Of a stretch of DNA of 64,000 bases, positions 54,477-63,295 are shown one piece after another. Each line of letters opens with the position of its first letter. Position 1 is the first letter of the stretch. This DNA is from an uncultured Lachnospiraceae bacterium (GTDB lineage: Bacteria > Bacillota > Clostridia > Lachnospirales > Lachnospiraceae): the NCBI GenBank assembly GCA_947174505.1, contig CAMWJF010000015.1, positions 1 through 64,000 on the forward strand, in the 5' to 3' direction. The notes under the pieces are model-generated. The model searched no databases. It had not been told where the DNA came from and worked only from the letters and a program-made list of their open reading frames with translations. A program made the position numbers and the translations under genes.

Positions 54477-55874
54477 CTAAGAAACAATATTCTGCAGCCA
54501 GACACCCTTCTTCACCAGCACGAATCCGATAACGCATTTAATCCAGTCGCCCATCTGCACAAAGGCATAGACGGCGACCACGGGCAGATTCGTGTAGCGG
54601 CTCAGAATAAAGGCGATCACTACGCTGACACACCAGATGAACACGCTGTCGAAAAGAAAGGTAATGATCGTTTTGCCGCCGGAGCGCAGTGTAAAGTAAG
54701 AGGCGTGCAGAAAAGCGTTCTGCGGCATAAAGACGGCTGTAAGCATAATAAAGTATGTAGCGAGCGTTCTCGCCTCGGCGTTTGTGTTGTAGAGCAGCGG
54801 GAAAAACCGTGCTAACAGGAGCATGACGGCGGCGATCAGAACACAGCTGAATACGGAAAAGGCAATCATTTTATTGTCTGTATCCCGTGCCTCATCCATT
54901 TTGCCTGCGCCCAGAAGCTGTCCCACAATAATCGCAACAGAGTCGCCCAGTGCGATAAATACGATGTTAAATACGTTGTTGATCGTATTGGAAATATTGA
55001 GTGCGGCAATCACGTTTAAGCCCCGGATGGAATAGCACTGCGTCAGCATCGCCATTCCGGCAGCCCAGAGCGTTTCGTTTAAAAGAAGAGGCATACCCTT
55101 GGTTATAATTTTTAACACAAGTGATGCGGGGACTTTTAACGTGACGTAAAGTCCCTGGGCAAAAGGGTGCTCCTGCGCGTGTCGGTGCGTGTGGAGAAGT
55201 ACGATGGCGCATTCGACAAAGCGGGAGATAATCGTGGCGATGGCGGCGCCCCGTACACCCAAAGCCGGTGCACCGAATTTGCCGTATATTAATATGTAAT
55301 TCAGGACCAGATTTACAAAGACTGCGATTACGCCTGCCTTCATGGGCAGGATCGTCTTTCCGCACTCCCGCAGGGTGCTGGAATAGACCTGAACCAGCAT
55401 AAAAGGAATCAGGCCGGGAAGCATAATTTGGAGATACTCCCTGCCGTAGCGCAGAGTGGCGGCCACGCTGTCGACTGTACCATCGCCCTGCAGATAGAGC
55501 ATAATCAGCGGATCGCCGGCGGACAGAAGGAGAATTACGGTAAATAAGGTAATCAGGGAAACCATCCATATTTTAAAGCGGACGGTCTGGCGGATACCTT
55601 CCTGATTTTTCTGTCCGAAATACTGCGCAGTAAAAATACCTGCGCCGGATACACCTCCGAACAGGCAGAGATTGTAGACAAAGAGGAGCTGGTTTACAAT
55701 GGCCACGCCGGACATTTGTTCCGTGCCGATCTGTCCGATCATGATGTTGTCCAAAAGGCTCACGAAGTTTGTGATACCGTTTTGAACCATAATAGGAACC
55801 GCAATGGCAAGTACCATCTTATAAAAGCTCTTATCTCCGATGAATTTGTGCCGCGTTTTCTCTAAAAGTCTCAT
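54477..55874 (-). CDS. MATE family efflux transporter
   Basis: A 465-residue membrane protein with about twelve helices in two similar halves; MVQNGITNFVSLLDNIMIGQ in the first helix pair and ALGDSVAIIVGQLLGAGK in the second half are typical of NorM/MATE drug-cation antiporters. The BlaI-type gene lies upstream in the same direction, with a 119-base gap containing half-swapped repeat site 1, so it is a likely target of that regulator. Confidence 0.9.
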   Translation of the reverse strand: MRLLEKTRHKFIGDKSFYKMVLAIAVPIMVQNGITNFVSLLDNIMIGQIGTEQMSGVAIVNQLLFVYNLCLFGGVSGAGIFTAQYFGQKNQEGIRQTVRFKIWMVSLITLFTVILLLSAGDPLIMLYLQGDGTVDSVAATLRYGREYLQIMLPGLIPFMLVQVYSSTLRECGKTILPMKAGVIAVFVNLVLNYILIYGKFGAPALGVRGAAIATIISRFVECAIVLLHTHRHAQEHPFAQGLYVTLKVPASLVLKIITKGMPLLLNETLWAAGMAMLTQCYSIRGLNVIAALNISNTINNVFNIVFIALGDSVAIIVGQLLGAGKMDEARDTDNKMIAFSVFSCVLIAAVMLLLARFFPLLYNTNAEARTLATYFIMLTAVFMPQNAFLHASYFTLRSGGKTIITFLFDSVFIWCVSVVIAFILSRYTNLPVVAVYAFVQMGDWIKCVIGFVLVKKGVWLQNIVS

Positions 55875-55922
55875 TCCACCATTCTACAGTAATCACTGTG
55901 TGGATGCAACTTGTTTTTAGGA

Positions 55923-55948
55923 TGTTGGCTGACATATTTCCACATCAG
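55923..55948. repeat. Half-swapped 26-bp repeat, site 1
   Basis: TGTTGGCTGACAT (55923-55935) and ATTTCCACATCAG (55936-55948) are each the exact reverse complement of the corresponding 13-mer of site 2 (56524-56549), yet their order is the same. It lies in the gap between the MATE and BlaI-type genes. Confidence 0.8.
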
Positions 55949-55993
55949 ATCCTTTCTCCCGGGTTTTCGTATATTCTTATGAAGAAATGCCGC

Positions 55994-56326
55994 TTATCTG
56001 GTCGGCATCTGTTTCTTCAGCGCCACCAGAAAAACATCCACGTTCTCCTGCTTCCAAAATTCGACAAACTGTTCCGCCATCTTTCCCAGATAGTCCTTCT
56101 GTGGAACAAGTATCTGATAATAGAATACGCGCCCCTGCCTGTAATTTTTTAAATAACCCTTTCTGACAAGCCGCGCCAAAAATGTGGAAATAGTCTGTGG
56201 TTTCCACTCCTTATGATACGTTTCATTCACTCTCTGTGTAATACCAGCCAGATCCAGCTCCCTATCCGCATCCCACACCGTTTTCATCACCATCTCTTCA
56301 CAATTGGTTAAATTTTTAAATTCCAT
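55994..56326 (-). CDS. BlaI/MecI family transcriptional regulator
   Basis: A 110-residue winged-helix repressor. EEMVMKTVWDADRELDLAGI, PQTISTFLARLVRKGYL (recognition helix) and RVFYYQILV match BlaI/MecI. These repressors are normally cleaved by a BlaR-type sensor protease, but no blaR1-like gene is present. GGAGGAG lies ten bases before the ATG. It probably regulates itself and the MATE gene downstream. Confidence 0.88.
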   Translation of the reverse strand: MEFKNLTNCEEMVMKTVWDADRELDLAGITQRVNETYHKEWKPQTISTFLARLVRKGYLKNYRQGRVFYYQILVPQKDYLGKMAEQFVEFWKQENVDVFLVALKKQMPTR

Positions 56327-56383
56327 AATATGACTTCTCCTCCATCTTTAACTAGTTTTAGTTTGTGCTTTTTCGCTTATTTC

Positions 56384-56412
56384 ATCATATTTCATCATTC
56401 ATTTAATGGCAA
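56384..56412 (-). promoter_or_regulatory. Sigma-A promoter of the BlaI-type gene
   Basis: On the minus strand: TTGCCA (56412-56407), 17 bases, TATGAT (56389-56384). The leader contains AAACTAGTT, whose ACTAGT palindrome could be an operator for the regulator. Confidence 0.6.
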
Positions 56413-56523
56413 GACAGAATTTACCATGTAGTCAATATTCCGTTTATTTTGTGGCAAATGCGGTGCAAAGGATTTTTACGGAAATGCGGGACCCGTATAC
56501 AGGGTTATACCAGTAAATATGGG

Positions 56524-56549
56524 ATGTCAGCCAACACTGATGTGGAAAT
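56524..56549. repeat. Half-swapped 26-bp repeat, site 2
   Basis: ATGTCAGCCAACA (56524-56536) followed by CTGATGTGGAAAT (56537-56549). See site 1 at 55923. It sits between the divergent promoters of the BlaI-type gene and the small Cys-rich gene. Confidence 0.8.
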
Positions 56550-56563
56550 TTGAAACTCTTATA

Positions 56564-56592
56564 TTGCCTGCCCCATATTAGTCGTGTTATAG
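56564..56592 (+). promoter_or_regulatory. Promoter of the small Cys-rich gene
   Basis: TTGCCT (56564-56569), 17 bases, TTATAG (56587-56592). It starts 15 bases after repeat site 2. Confidence 0.45.
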
Positions 56593-56638
56593 TATTATAC
56601 ATGTGATTAGATTCTATAAGGTATGGAGGTAATAGAAT

Positions 56639-57079
56639 ATGGCGGACGAACACAGAAAGGGCTTAAATGCAGGGCTGGTAGGCGCGGATCTGGAAAACTG
56701 CTGCAGGAAAGAGACAGCCTGCGGACAGTGCCAGAAAACGAACTGCGTCATAGGGTACGGAAAACAGTGCATCAGCGATTACAAAAGGGAGCCCAAAAAG
56801 GAGGTTCTGCAGGGAATGGAGCATATTCCCACGATGGACTTTAAGGTGTTTGATGAGGTGGAGCTGGAAACGGCGATTGCGCATATATTAAAGGAATGTA
56901 AGGACTGTAAGGAGGATCATACCGAGGACTGCATTATTAATGTAATAAGAAGCTGCTACGAAGTCGGTCTGCTGGGGGATGTACAGAAATATGAGGGCAG
57001 CGCGCTGCAGTACCTGATGTATTTGAAGGAGCATTTTCCTGACAGATCTCTTCAAATCGCCGAATTATACAGAAGCTGA
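56639..57079 (+). CDS. Small Cys-rich protein of unknown function
   Basis: The 146-residue product has an N-terminal cluster CCRKETACGQCQKTNCVIGYG (five Cys in about 20 residues, followed by QC), and a second set (ECKDCKEDHTEDCII) in the helical C-terminal half. The spacing suggests metal or iron-sulfur binding. No family was recognised. GGAGG is nine bases before the ATG. It is divergent from the BlaI-type unit. Confidence 0.7.
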   Translation: MADEHRKGLNAGLVGADLENCCRKETACGQCQKTNCVIGYGKQCISDYKREPKKEVLQGMEHIPTMDFKVFDEVELETAIAHILKECKDCKEDHTEDCIINVIRSCYEVGLLGDVQKYEGSALQYLMYLKEHFPDRSLQIAELYRS

Positions 57080-57204
57080 ACGAATCAGCCCGTTTTATGG
57101 AAACACAGCCTCGCGGGATCATCCGCGGGGCATATTTCTATTCTGTCAGGAAATTTCCCGGCAGGCTTCGAGTCCGCTATCCGGCATGAAATCACCGCAA
57201 CAGG

Positions 57205-57233
57205 TTGTAATTTTGGCAAAAGTACGATAAAAT
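57205..57233 (+). promoter_or_regulatory. Sigma-A promoter for acetyltransferase and HD genes
   Basis: TTGTAA (57205-57210), 17 bases, TAAAAT (57228-57233). Transcription would begin about 25 bases before the acetyltransferase start. Confidence 0.6.
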
Positions 57234-57266
57234 GATAGGAAGGCAGAAAAGGAGTCACTGATTGTT

Positions 57267-57737
57267 TTGGAGATACCGTATGAGATCAGAAGCGCATATC
57301 GGGAAGAGTGGGAGGATGCCATGTCACTGGCGTGGCGGACTTTTATGAAGTTTGAGGCGGATGTCTATACGCCCGAAGGTGTGAAGAACTTCGAGAATTT
57401 TATCACGGATTCTACGCTTTACAGAATGTTTGTTATGGGTGCGTATCAGATGTTTGTGGCGCATGATGGGAAAAGGATGGTAGGGATGCTCACGCTCCGT
57501 GACAGAATTCATATTTCTCTGCTGTTTGTGGATGAGAAATACCACAGGAAGGGCATCGGGCGGGCTTTGATACAATATATGTCGAATTATCTTCTGACAG
57601 AGCTGCAGGAGACCCGTGTGACGGTTAATTCTTCGCCTTACGGTGAAGAGTTTTATCACAGGCTGGGGTTTCGGGATCTGCGGCCGCAGGAAAAAAAGGA
57701 CGGCATCATCTATACGCCGATGGAGTTTGTGCTTTGA
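57267..57737 (+). CDS. GNAT family N-acetyltransferase
   Basis: A 156-residue GNAT enzyme. The acetyl-CoA loop is YHRKGIGRALIQYM, the preceding strand is ISLLFVDEKY, and FYHRLGFRDL forms the C-terminal strand-turn. The start appears to be TTG, 12 bases after AAAGGAG; an ATT two codons earlier is possible. It is 24 bases ahead of the HD gene. The acceptor substrate is unknown. Confidence 0.85.
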   Translation: MEIPYEIRSAYREEWEDAMSLAWRTFMKFEADVYTPEGVKNFENFITDSTLYRMFVMGAYQMFVAHDGKRMVGMLTLRDRIHISLLFVDEKYHRKGIGRALIQYMSNYLLTELQETRVTVNSSPYGEEFYHRLGFRDLRPQEKKDGIIYTPMEFVL

Positions 57738-57761
57738 CTGAATCATAGACGGGGGAAACTT

Positions 57762-59018
57762 ATGGAGTATATTAAGAGCAAAGATATTTATCTGTTAATG
57801 AGGGATATCCTGAAACTGATTAATCCCACTCTGATGGAGCATGGGTCGAGAGTGGCTTATATTGTTTATAAGATGCTTCAGGAGGAAAACAGATACGAGG
57901 AGTTTGAGCTTGCGGATATCGTTATGGTTGCGACGATGCATGATATCGGTGCATATAAGACAGAAAAGACCAGAATCAACGATATGCTGCAGTACGAAAC
58001 AAGAGACAGCATGGCACATTCCATTTACGGGTATCTGTTCTTTAAGTATCTGTCTCCGGTGCCGGATATGGCTAAGGTGCTGATGTACCATTGCAGGGAT
58101 TATGAAAAGCTGCAGACGGTTGATTATGTGTATAAGGATGTGGCGGCTTACGTCAATATCGCTGAGAAGATAGACATTTACTCCAACACAATGGGGGCGC
58201 AGTTTGATCCCCGCATGTTCCAGAAGCAGGCGGGCACAAAGCTTTCTGCTTCGGGGCTGGACCGCTTTTACCAATGCGATTCGAAGTATGGCATTTTGGA
58301 TAAACTTAAGGATGGCTCTTATAAGGAAGAACTGAACGAGATCGCTGAGTACATGATCTTTTCCAATGAAGATAAAAAAATCTTTATGGATATGTTGATT
58401 TACTGCATGGGCTTTGTCAGGGAGAGTATGGTGCTGGATACGGTTACCACGATCTGCATCTGCGAGGAGATTTCTGCCAGGCTTTTTCTTCCCGACCAGG
58501 AGAGGGAAATGATCTACTATGCGGCCCTGCTCCATGATCTGGGGATGATCGGGATATCGCAGGATATTCTGCAGGCACCCCGCAAGCTGAAACCGGAAGA
58601 GATTAAGCATGTCCGCACCCATGTGGACATTACAAAAGAGAAGCTGGAGAATAAGGTTGATGCTGAAGTGGTGGCAATTGCGCTGGCACATCATGAGAGG
58701 GGAGATACAAACGGATATCCCAAACGCCTGAATGACTCCCAGATCAGCCTCCAGCAGAGCGTGCTGCAGGTTGGGGATGTGGTCAGCGCCCTTGTAAACA
58801 AACGAAGTTACAGGGAAGCGGCGTCGAAACAGCAGGTGCTCCGGATCCTGAATGAGGAGGTTTCCAAGAAGCGCTTCAAGAGGCAGCCGGTTATGGTGCT
58901 GGTGGATTCTTATGATGAGGTGATGGCCCATGTGAAGAAAGAAACCGCCCGAATCCTGAAGATGTACCAGACGCTTAATATGCAGTATCAGCAGGTCAGC
59001 ACGAAATATAAAATCTAA
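57762..59018 (+). CDS. Double-HD-domain protein, HD-GYP-like
   Basis: A 418-residue cytoplasmic protein with two HD domains. The first has HGSRVAYIVYKM and MHDIG (His60-Asp61). The second has LHDLG (His258-Asp259) and HHERGDTNGYP (310-320), close to the HD-GYP signature HHExxDGxGYP but with Thr in place of the first Gly. HD-GYP enzymes hydrolyse c-di-GMP. The change leaves activity uncertain. A GGDEF protein is encoded two genes downstream. Confidence 0.75.
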   Translation: MEYIKSKDIYLLMRDILKLINPTLMEHGSRVAYIVYKMLQEENRYEEFELADIVMVATMHDIGAYKTEKTRINDMLQYETRDSMAHSIYGYLFFKYLSPVPDMAKVLMYHCRDYEKLQTVDYVYKDVAAYVNIAEKIDIYSNTMGAQFDPRMFQKQAGTKLSASGLDRFYQCDSKYGILDKLKDGSYKEELNEIAEYMIFSNEDKKIFMDMLIYCMGFVRESMVLDTVTTICICEEISARLFLPDQEREMIYYAALLHDLGMIGISQDILQAPRKLKPEEIKHVRTHVDITKEKLENKVDAEVVAIALAHHERGDTNGYPKRLNDSQISLQQSVLQVGDVVSALVNKRSYREAASKQQVLRILNEEVSKKRFKRQPVMVLVDSYDEVMAHVKKETARILKMYQTLNMQYQQVSTKYKI

Positions 59019-59117
59019 ATTAGTTTGTTTTTTTACATATTTTTATATTTTTTATGGATTTTCACGCTCTGGTGATATATAATCGTATATAGTTGAGTAA
59101 TTTTTGGAGTGACAGAC

Positions 59118-59798
59118 GTGGGTAAATTTTTTGATATGGATAGTCCTGTCATGCGGGTTTTAAACCGTGTGGGGGATCTGATGATTATGAATTTCTTAAT
59201 GATTCTCTGCTGTATTCCTGTGATAACCGCGGGGGCCGCTTTTACGGCGATGCACTATGTGCTGCTTAAGATTGTGCGCGGTGAAGAGGGATATCTGATT
59301 AAAGGCTTCTTTAAATCCTTTAAGGAGAATTTCAAACAGGCTACCATCATATGGCTTCTGATGCTTCTGGTGATTGCGGTTTATGCGGGAGATTCATTTA
59401 TCTTCAACTATTCGGGGCTGACATTTCCGAAGGCGCTGGTAATTGCGGTAGTGGCGGTGGCTGTTCTGCTGGTGATGATGGCGGTTTATGTGTTCCCGCT
59501 GCAGGCCAGATTTGAAAATTCGGTGAAGAACACGCTGAAGAATGCCATGATACTGGCGTTTGCCAATCTGCCCAGGACATTGTTGATGGTGGGGTGTTAT
59601 ATACTGCCTGTTGTGATCGCGTACTTTTCGAATTATGCGCTCCTGTTTGTTTTTCTGTTCGGCATTTCTGCGCCGGCTTATGGGGCGGCGTGGATCTACA
59701 GCGGTATTTTTAAGAAATTGGAGCCGGAAACAGAGAAAGTCTCCGATCTGGACTTTTCTCTGAGAATTGATGAGGGGAATCAGGAAATCGATGGATAA
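59118..59798 (+). CDS. YesL family membrane protein (DUF624)
   Basis: A 226-residue protein with five or six helices, starting (M)GKFFDMDSPVMRVLNRVGD, the typical YesL N-terminus. YesL proteins lie beside carbohydrate ABC importers and YesMN sensors, but their role is unknown. GGAG eight bases before GTG 59118 favours it over GTG 59109. The stop overlaps the next gene by 8 bases. Confidence 0.85.
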   Translation: MGKFFDMDSPVMRVLNRVGDLMIMNFLMILCCIPVITAGAAFTAMHYVLLKIVRGEEGYLIKGFFKSFKENFKQATIIWLLMLLVIAVYAGDSFIFNYSGLTFPKALVIAVVAVAVLLVMMAVYVFPLQARFENSVKNTLKNAMILAFANLPRTLLMVGCYILPVVIAYFSNYALLFVFLFGISAPAYGAAWIYSGIFKKLEPETEKVSDLDFSLRIDEGNQEIDG

Positions 59799-61266
59799 TC
59801 AAAACAAGTCTAGTGTATTACAGTGGCTCGTTCCTACAGGCGTTATGATGGTGGTTGTTATTGCCATGCTGCTCAGTTTTACCGCAAAGAGCAATAAGGA
59901 GGCCGAGGCGTCGGTCTCCAAGACGCTGATTGCTTCCACGGAGGGATACGGGGAACGGTTTCTGCATGAGCTGCAAAAGGTAGGCAAGGTCGGGGAGACG
60001 GTCAGTGAAATATTTGAGAGAATAGGGACGGACGACAGTACCCGCACGTCGGAGGTTCTCGGGATTGCGGCGAAGTGTGCCAATGTAGAAAAAGTCCTTT
60101 ACTGTACCCCGGACGGACAGGCGGTAGACCAGACGGGCGCACCGCTTGATGTCGGACAGGAACCCTGGTTTGAGGAGGTGCTTGCAGGCGAGTTTCCTTA
60201 CGCTTATACCTTTGAGGAACAGTCTGTTGTTGTAGTGAAGCATATAGGTCATAACGCGGAACATGGGTATCTGATGCTTTACTATCCGATGGAGCGGTTT
60301 GCCGAGATGCTGCTGCAGTCGGGCTATGATTCCAGCAGTTTTCTGGTTATTGTGGATCTGGAAGGAAATATACTGGGCGTGAGCGGCGCATCGACAAATG
60401 CCTGTCTGCAGGGCGGGAATATTTTTTCGGCGATAGAGGCGGAGAATAAGGAAAATGCCAGAACGATCCGTAACCGCCTGAACAACAGCTCCCGGGGCAG
60501 CGTAGACATACAGACGGGCAAGCAGCGACAGGTTCTGACGTCCGTACCTCTCGGGACGAACCGCTGGAGCCTGATATTGGGCGTCAGTGAGTCCTACGCG
60601 CAGAGACAGGCAAATTATATCAGGAAGAATACGAGAGATATGGTCTTTGCCCTGGCCCTTGTGATTGCTATATTCTTCTGTGTTGTTATGGTGATCAATA
60701 TCGTCGGAAAGATACGCAGTAATAATAAGAAGAAGGAGCTGGAAGACAAGGCGGATACAGACCTTCTGACCGGGCTTAACAATAAGCTGGCCACGGAGCG
60801 TAAGATTAAGGATTACATGGCACAGAATCCCGATAAGCAGTGCATGATGTTCATGATTGACATTGATAATTTTAAGAAGATCAACGATACCATGGGACAC
60901 GCTTTTGGGGACGAGGTGCTGCGGTCTCTCGGAATTCAGATAGGAGCGATTTTCAGGGCAAGCGATATCATTGGCCGTGTAGGTGGAGACGAGTTCATGG
61001 TATTTCTTAAGGATGTCGCGACTGACGAGGTTATCCTGAAAGAGGCCAAAAAGATGGAGAACTTCTTTAAGAACTTTCAGGCCGGTGAATATGTGAAGTA
61101 TAAGGCTACGGCAAGTATTGGCGTAGCGGTATTCCCGCAGGAAGGCAATGACTTTGAGACGCTTTATAAAGCGGCCGACCAGGGTGTATATAAAGCGAAG
61201 AAAAGAGGAAAGAACCAGTTGGCGTTTTACCGGGACAGAGAGCCAGTGGGGCAGGGTAAGGAATAA
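59791..61266 (+). CDS. Cache-sensor diguanylate cyclase
   Basis: A 491-residue protein: a membrane helix (TGVMMVVVIAMLLSF), a ~250-residue extracellular dCache-like domain, a second helix (FALALVIAIFFCVVMVI), and a GGDEF domain with DTDLLTGLNNKLATE and active-site GRVGGDEFMVF. It should make c-di-GMP in response to an outside ligand. AGGA precedes ATG 59791. With YesL and the double-HD protein it forms a signalling set just upstream of a carbohydrate importer. Confidence 0.9.
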   Translation: MDNQNKSSVLQWLVPTGVMMVVVIAMLLSFTAKSNKEAEASVSKTLIASTEGYGERFLHELQKVGKVGETVSEIFERIGTDDSTRTSEVLGIAAKCANVEKVLYCTPDGQAVDQTGAPLDVGQEPWFEEVLAGEFPYAYTFEEQSVVVVKHIGHNAEHGYLMLYYPMERFAEMLLQSGYDSSSFLVIVDLEGNILGVSGASTNACLQGGNIFSAIEAENKENARTIRNRLNNSSRGSVDIQTGKQRQVLTSVPLGTNRWSLILGVSESYAQRQANYIRKNTRDMVFALALVIAIFFCVVMVINIVGKIRSNNKKKELEDKADTDLLTGLNNKLATERKIKDYMAQNPDKQCMMFMIDIDNFKKINDTMGHAFGDEVLRSLGIQIGAIFRASDIIGRVGGDEFMVFLKDVATDEVILKEAKKMENFFKNFQAGEYVKYKATASIGVAVFPQEGNDFETLYKAADQGVYKAKKRGKNQLAFYRDREPVGQGKE

Positions 61267-61280
61267 AGAGGTAAAGGACA

Positions 61281-61311
61281 GGGACGGTTTGACACCGTCC
61301 CCTTTTCTTTT
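61281..61311 (+). terminator. Rho-independent terminator
   Basis: GGGACGGT/ACCGTCCC, an 8-bp stem with a 5-base loop and a T-rich tail, right after the cyclase stop. Confidence 0.75.
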
Positions 61312-61319
61312 GTTTGTGC

Positions 61320-61378
61320 AGGAAATTGCGGTAACGAAAACCATTTAGCAAGAATGGATTATGTTACCGCAATTTTTT
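61320..61378. repeat. Dispersed repeat, copy D, as long hairpin
   Basis: AAATTGCGGTAAC (61323-61335) pairs perfectly over 13 bp with GTTACCGCAATTT (61363-61375), with an inner stem CCATT/AATGG and a T-run. The left part keeps the copy A pattern AGGAAATTGCG-N6-AAACCATTTA. It acts as a second terminator and insulates the importer promoter. Confidence 0.65.
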
Positions 61379-61472
61379 GCATTTTATGACGAATTTTGGA
61401 TAAAAGGGTGGTAAAAACAAGGCGAAAAAAAGAAAAAGTATAAAAATTGAATAAAAAAATTTCAAAAAATGG

Positions 61473-61538
61473 TTGTCAATATGGGAAATGTGTGCTAGAC
61501 TAACATTACGAAAACGTTTAAGTAAAGAACGCTTTTCG
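61473..61538 (+). promoter_or_regulatory. Promoter and operator of the second importer
   Basis: TTGTCA (61473-61478), 17 bases, TAGACT (61496-61501). Directly after it, CGAAAA (61509-61514) and TTTTCG (61533-61538) form an inverted repeat containing AAAACGTTT, a LacI-family-type half-site. It covers the transcription start, so a LacI-type repressor is likely. Confidence 0.55.
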
Positions 61539-61582
61539 AGTAACTGTTACAATTTCAATCTTTATAAGGAGGAAATGAAAAA

Positions 61583-63031
61583 GTGAAAAAGAAAGTAGTA
61601 AGCATCTTATTGGCAACATCTATGGTAGCTACGCTTGCAGGATGTGGCAGCGATCCCGCTCCGGCGGCAGAAGCTCCGGCAGCGGAGGAAGCTCCCGCGG
61701 CAGAGGAGGAGGCTCCGGCGGCAGAGACGCCTGCGGCAGAGGAGGAAGCTCCGGCGGCAGATGACAGTGCGGCATCCGGTGATCTTGCTTACAGCGGCAA
61801 CATCTCCATCATGCACTTCTCCACATCTGAGGAGTCTGAAGGTAACGGCGGTTCCGATGGTTTCAGAACATGCCTTGCAAACTGGCAGAATGACCACGGC
61901 AGCATCACGCTGGATGAGGAAGTTCTGGCAAACGATGATTACAAGACACAGATCGCTACCCGCGCAGCAGCAGACGATCTTCCGGACGTATTCCTGCTTC
62001 AGGGTATGAACACCATCAGCTGGGCGAAGCAGGGTATTGTGTATGATCTGACAGACAGCATCAAGAACTCTCCTTATGCTTCTGATTACAACATGGATTA
62101 CCTTGTACCTTTCACGGCAGACGGTAAGTACTATGCTTATCCCGCGCTGACAGGCGGTACCTGTACTGTAGTAATTTACGATTCCGCTATGTGGGAGGAG
62201 GCAGGCTTCAGTTCCTTCCCGACCACCTGGGCTGACGTAGAGAAGGCGGCTGAGTATTTCAGCGGTCAGGGTATCGACACCATCGCATTCGGTAACTCCG
62301 GCCAGTGGCAGCTGAATTCCTGTTTCGTATCCTGCCTTGGTTACCAGTACACCGGTACACAGTGGTTCTCTGATATCATTGCAGGCACAGGCAACTTCGA
62401 GGCTCCTGAGTTCGTGGCAGCTCTGACAGAGACACAGCGTCTCTTCCACGACACAAACATCTTCAACAAGGACTTCAACGCAGTATCCAACGAGGATGCG
62501 CGTGAGTACTACATCTCCGGCGACGCAGCAGCGTTCATCGGCGGTAACTGGGATGCTTCTTACATCCAGGCTACTCTGGAAGGCGATCCGAAGAAGGATA
62601 CCACAAAGTTCGCGGTTCTTCCTCAGGCAGCAGACGCTGGCAAGTATGAGAAGTTCCAGAACATCGGTCTTGGTTATGGTATGGCAATCAGCGCAAAGGT
62701 AGCTTCCGATCCTGATAAGCTTGCGGCTTGTATCGATCTTTGCCAGTACCTGACAGGTCCCGCGTTCTCCGAGTATGTAGGTGCTAACTATGCACTGGCA
62801 GGTTTCTGCAGCTCCGATGTGGATCTTTCCGCATTTGACCAGTACACACAGGATTTCTACAACTTCTCCTATGTGGACAACAAGGGCTGTGAGATTTACG
62901 ACTCTTATGTAGACGGTTCCGTTTGGTCTGTACTTAACACCGAAATGCAGGAAATGGTTAACGGTGACAAAGACCCTGCAACTGTAGCGGCAGATACACA
63001 GGCTGCATACAAGGCATACTTGGGCCAGTAA
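61583..63031 (+). CDS. Carbohydrate ABC transporter substrate-binding lipoprotein
   Basis: A 482-residue family-1 solute-binding lipoprotein (MalE-like). Lipobox Cys21 (TLAGCGS) is followed by an Ala/Glu/Pro linker to about residue 67. The binding domain shows [35 protein letters not shown] and [13 protein letters not shown]. The start is GTG behind AAGGAGG; the ATG nine bases upstream is closed by a stop. It likely binds an oligosaccharide; the sugar is unknown. Confidence 0.9.
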   Translation: MKKKVVSILLATSMVATLAGCGSDPAPAAEAPAAEEAPAAEEEAPAAETPAAEEEAPAADDSAASGDLAYSGNISIMHFSTSEESEGNGGSDGFRTCLANWQNDHGSITLDEEVLANDDYKTQIATRAAADDLPDVFLLQGMNTISWAKQGIVYDLTDSIKNSPYASDYNMDYLVPFTADGKYYAYPALTGGTCTVVIYDSAMWEEAGFSSFPTTWADVEKAAEYFSGQGIDTIAFGNSGQWQLNSCFVSCLGYQYTGTQWFSDIIAGTGNFEAPEFVAALTETQRLFHDTNIFNKDFNAVSNEDAREYYISGDAAAFIGGNWDASYIQATLEGDPKKDTTKFAVLPQAADAGKYEKFQNIGLGYGMAISAKVASDPDKLAACIDLCQYLTGPAFSEYVGANYALAGFCSSDVDLSAFDQYTQDFYNFSYVDNKGCEIYDSYVDGSVWSVLNTEMQEMVNGDKDPATVAADTQAAYKAYLGQ

Positions 63032-63033
63032 CA

Positions 63034-63250
63034 AATTGAGCTAACGCTCAATTGCGAGCGCCGCTAGCGCGGGCTCGGTACAAACTCGACTTATTAAAGT
63101 TTGAGAAGGTTTTGCAACATATAATACAGGCAGCGCCGCCTGGGAGGTTTCTCCCGGGCGGATGCTTACCTGAAAGGGTCTTTGATTAAGCGCGGGCTTA
63201 ATTACAGCGAAGCGTCAGAAAATGTCTTCGTTTCGCTTTTGGGGTATGTC
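63034..63250 (+). terminator. Array of hairpins between binding protein and permease
   Basis: Four hairpins in 220 bases: AATTGAGC/GCTCAATT (63034-63053), a GC-rich arm at 63055-63078, CCGCCTGGGAG/CTCCCGGGCGG (63136-63161), and AGCGAAGCG/CGTTTCGCT plus TTT (63206-63250). They probably limit read-through and protect the binding-protein mRNA. No gene was found in 63032-63295. Confidence 0.5.
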
Positions 63251-63295
63251 TCAGTTACGTTAAAATGGGCATTAAAAGGAAATGGAGGCGAATCT

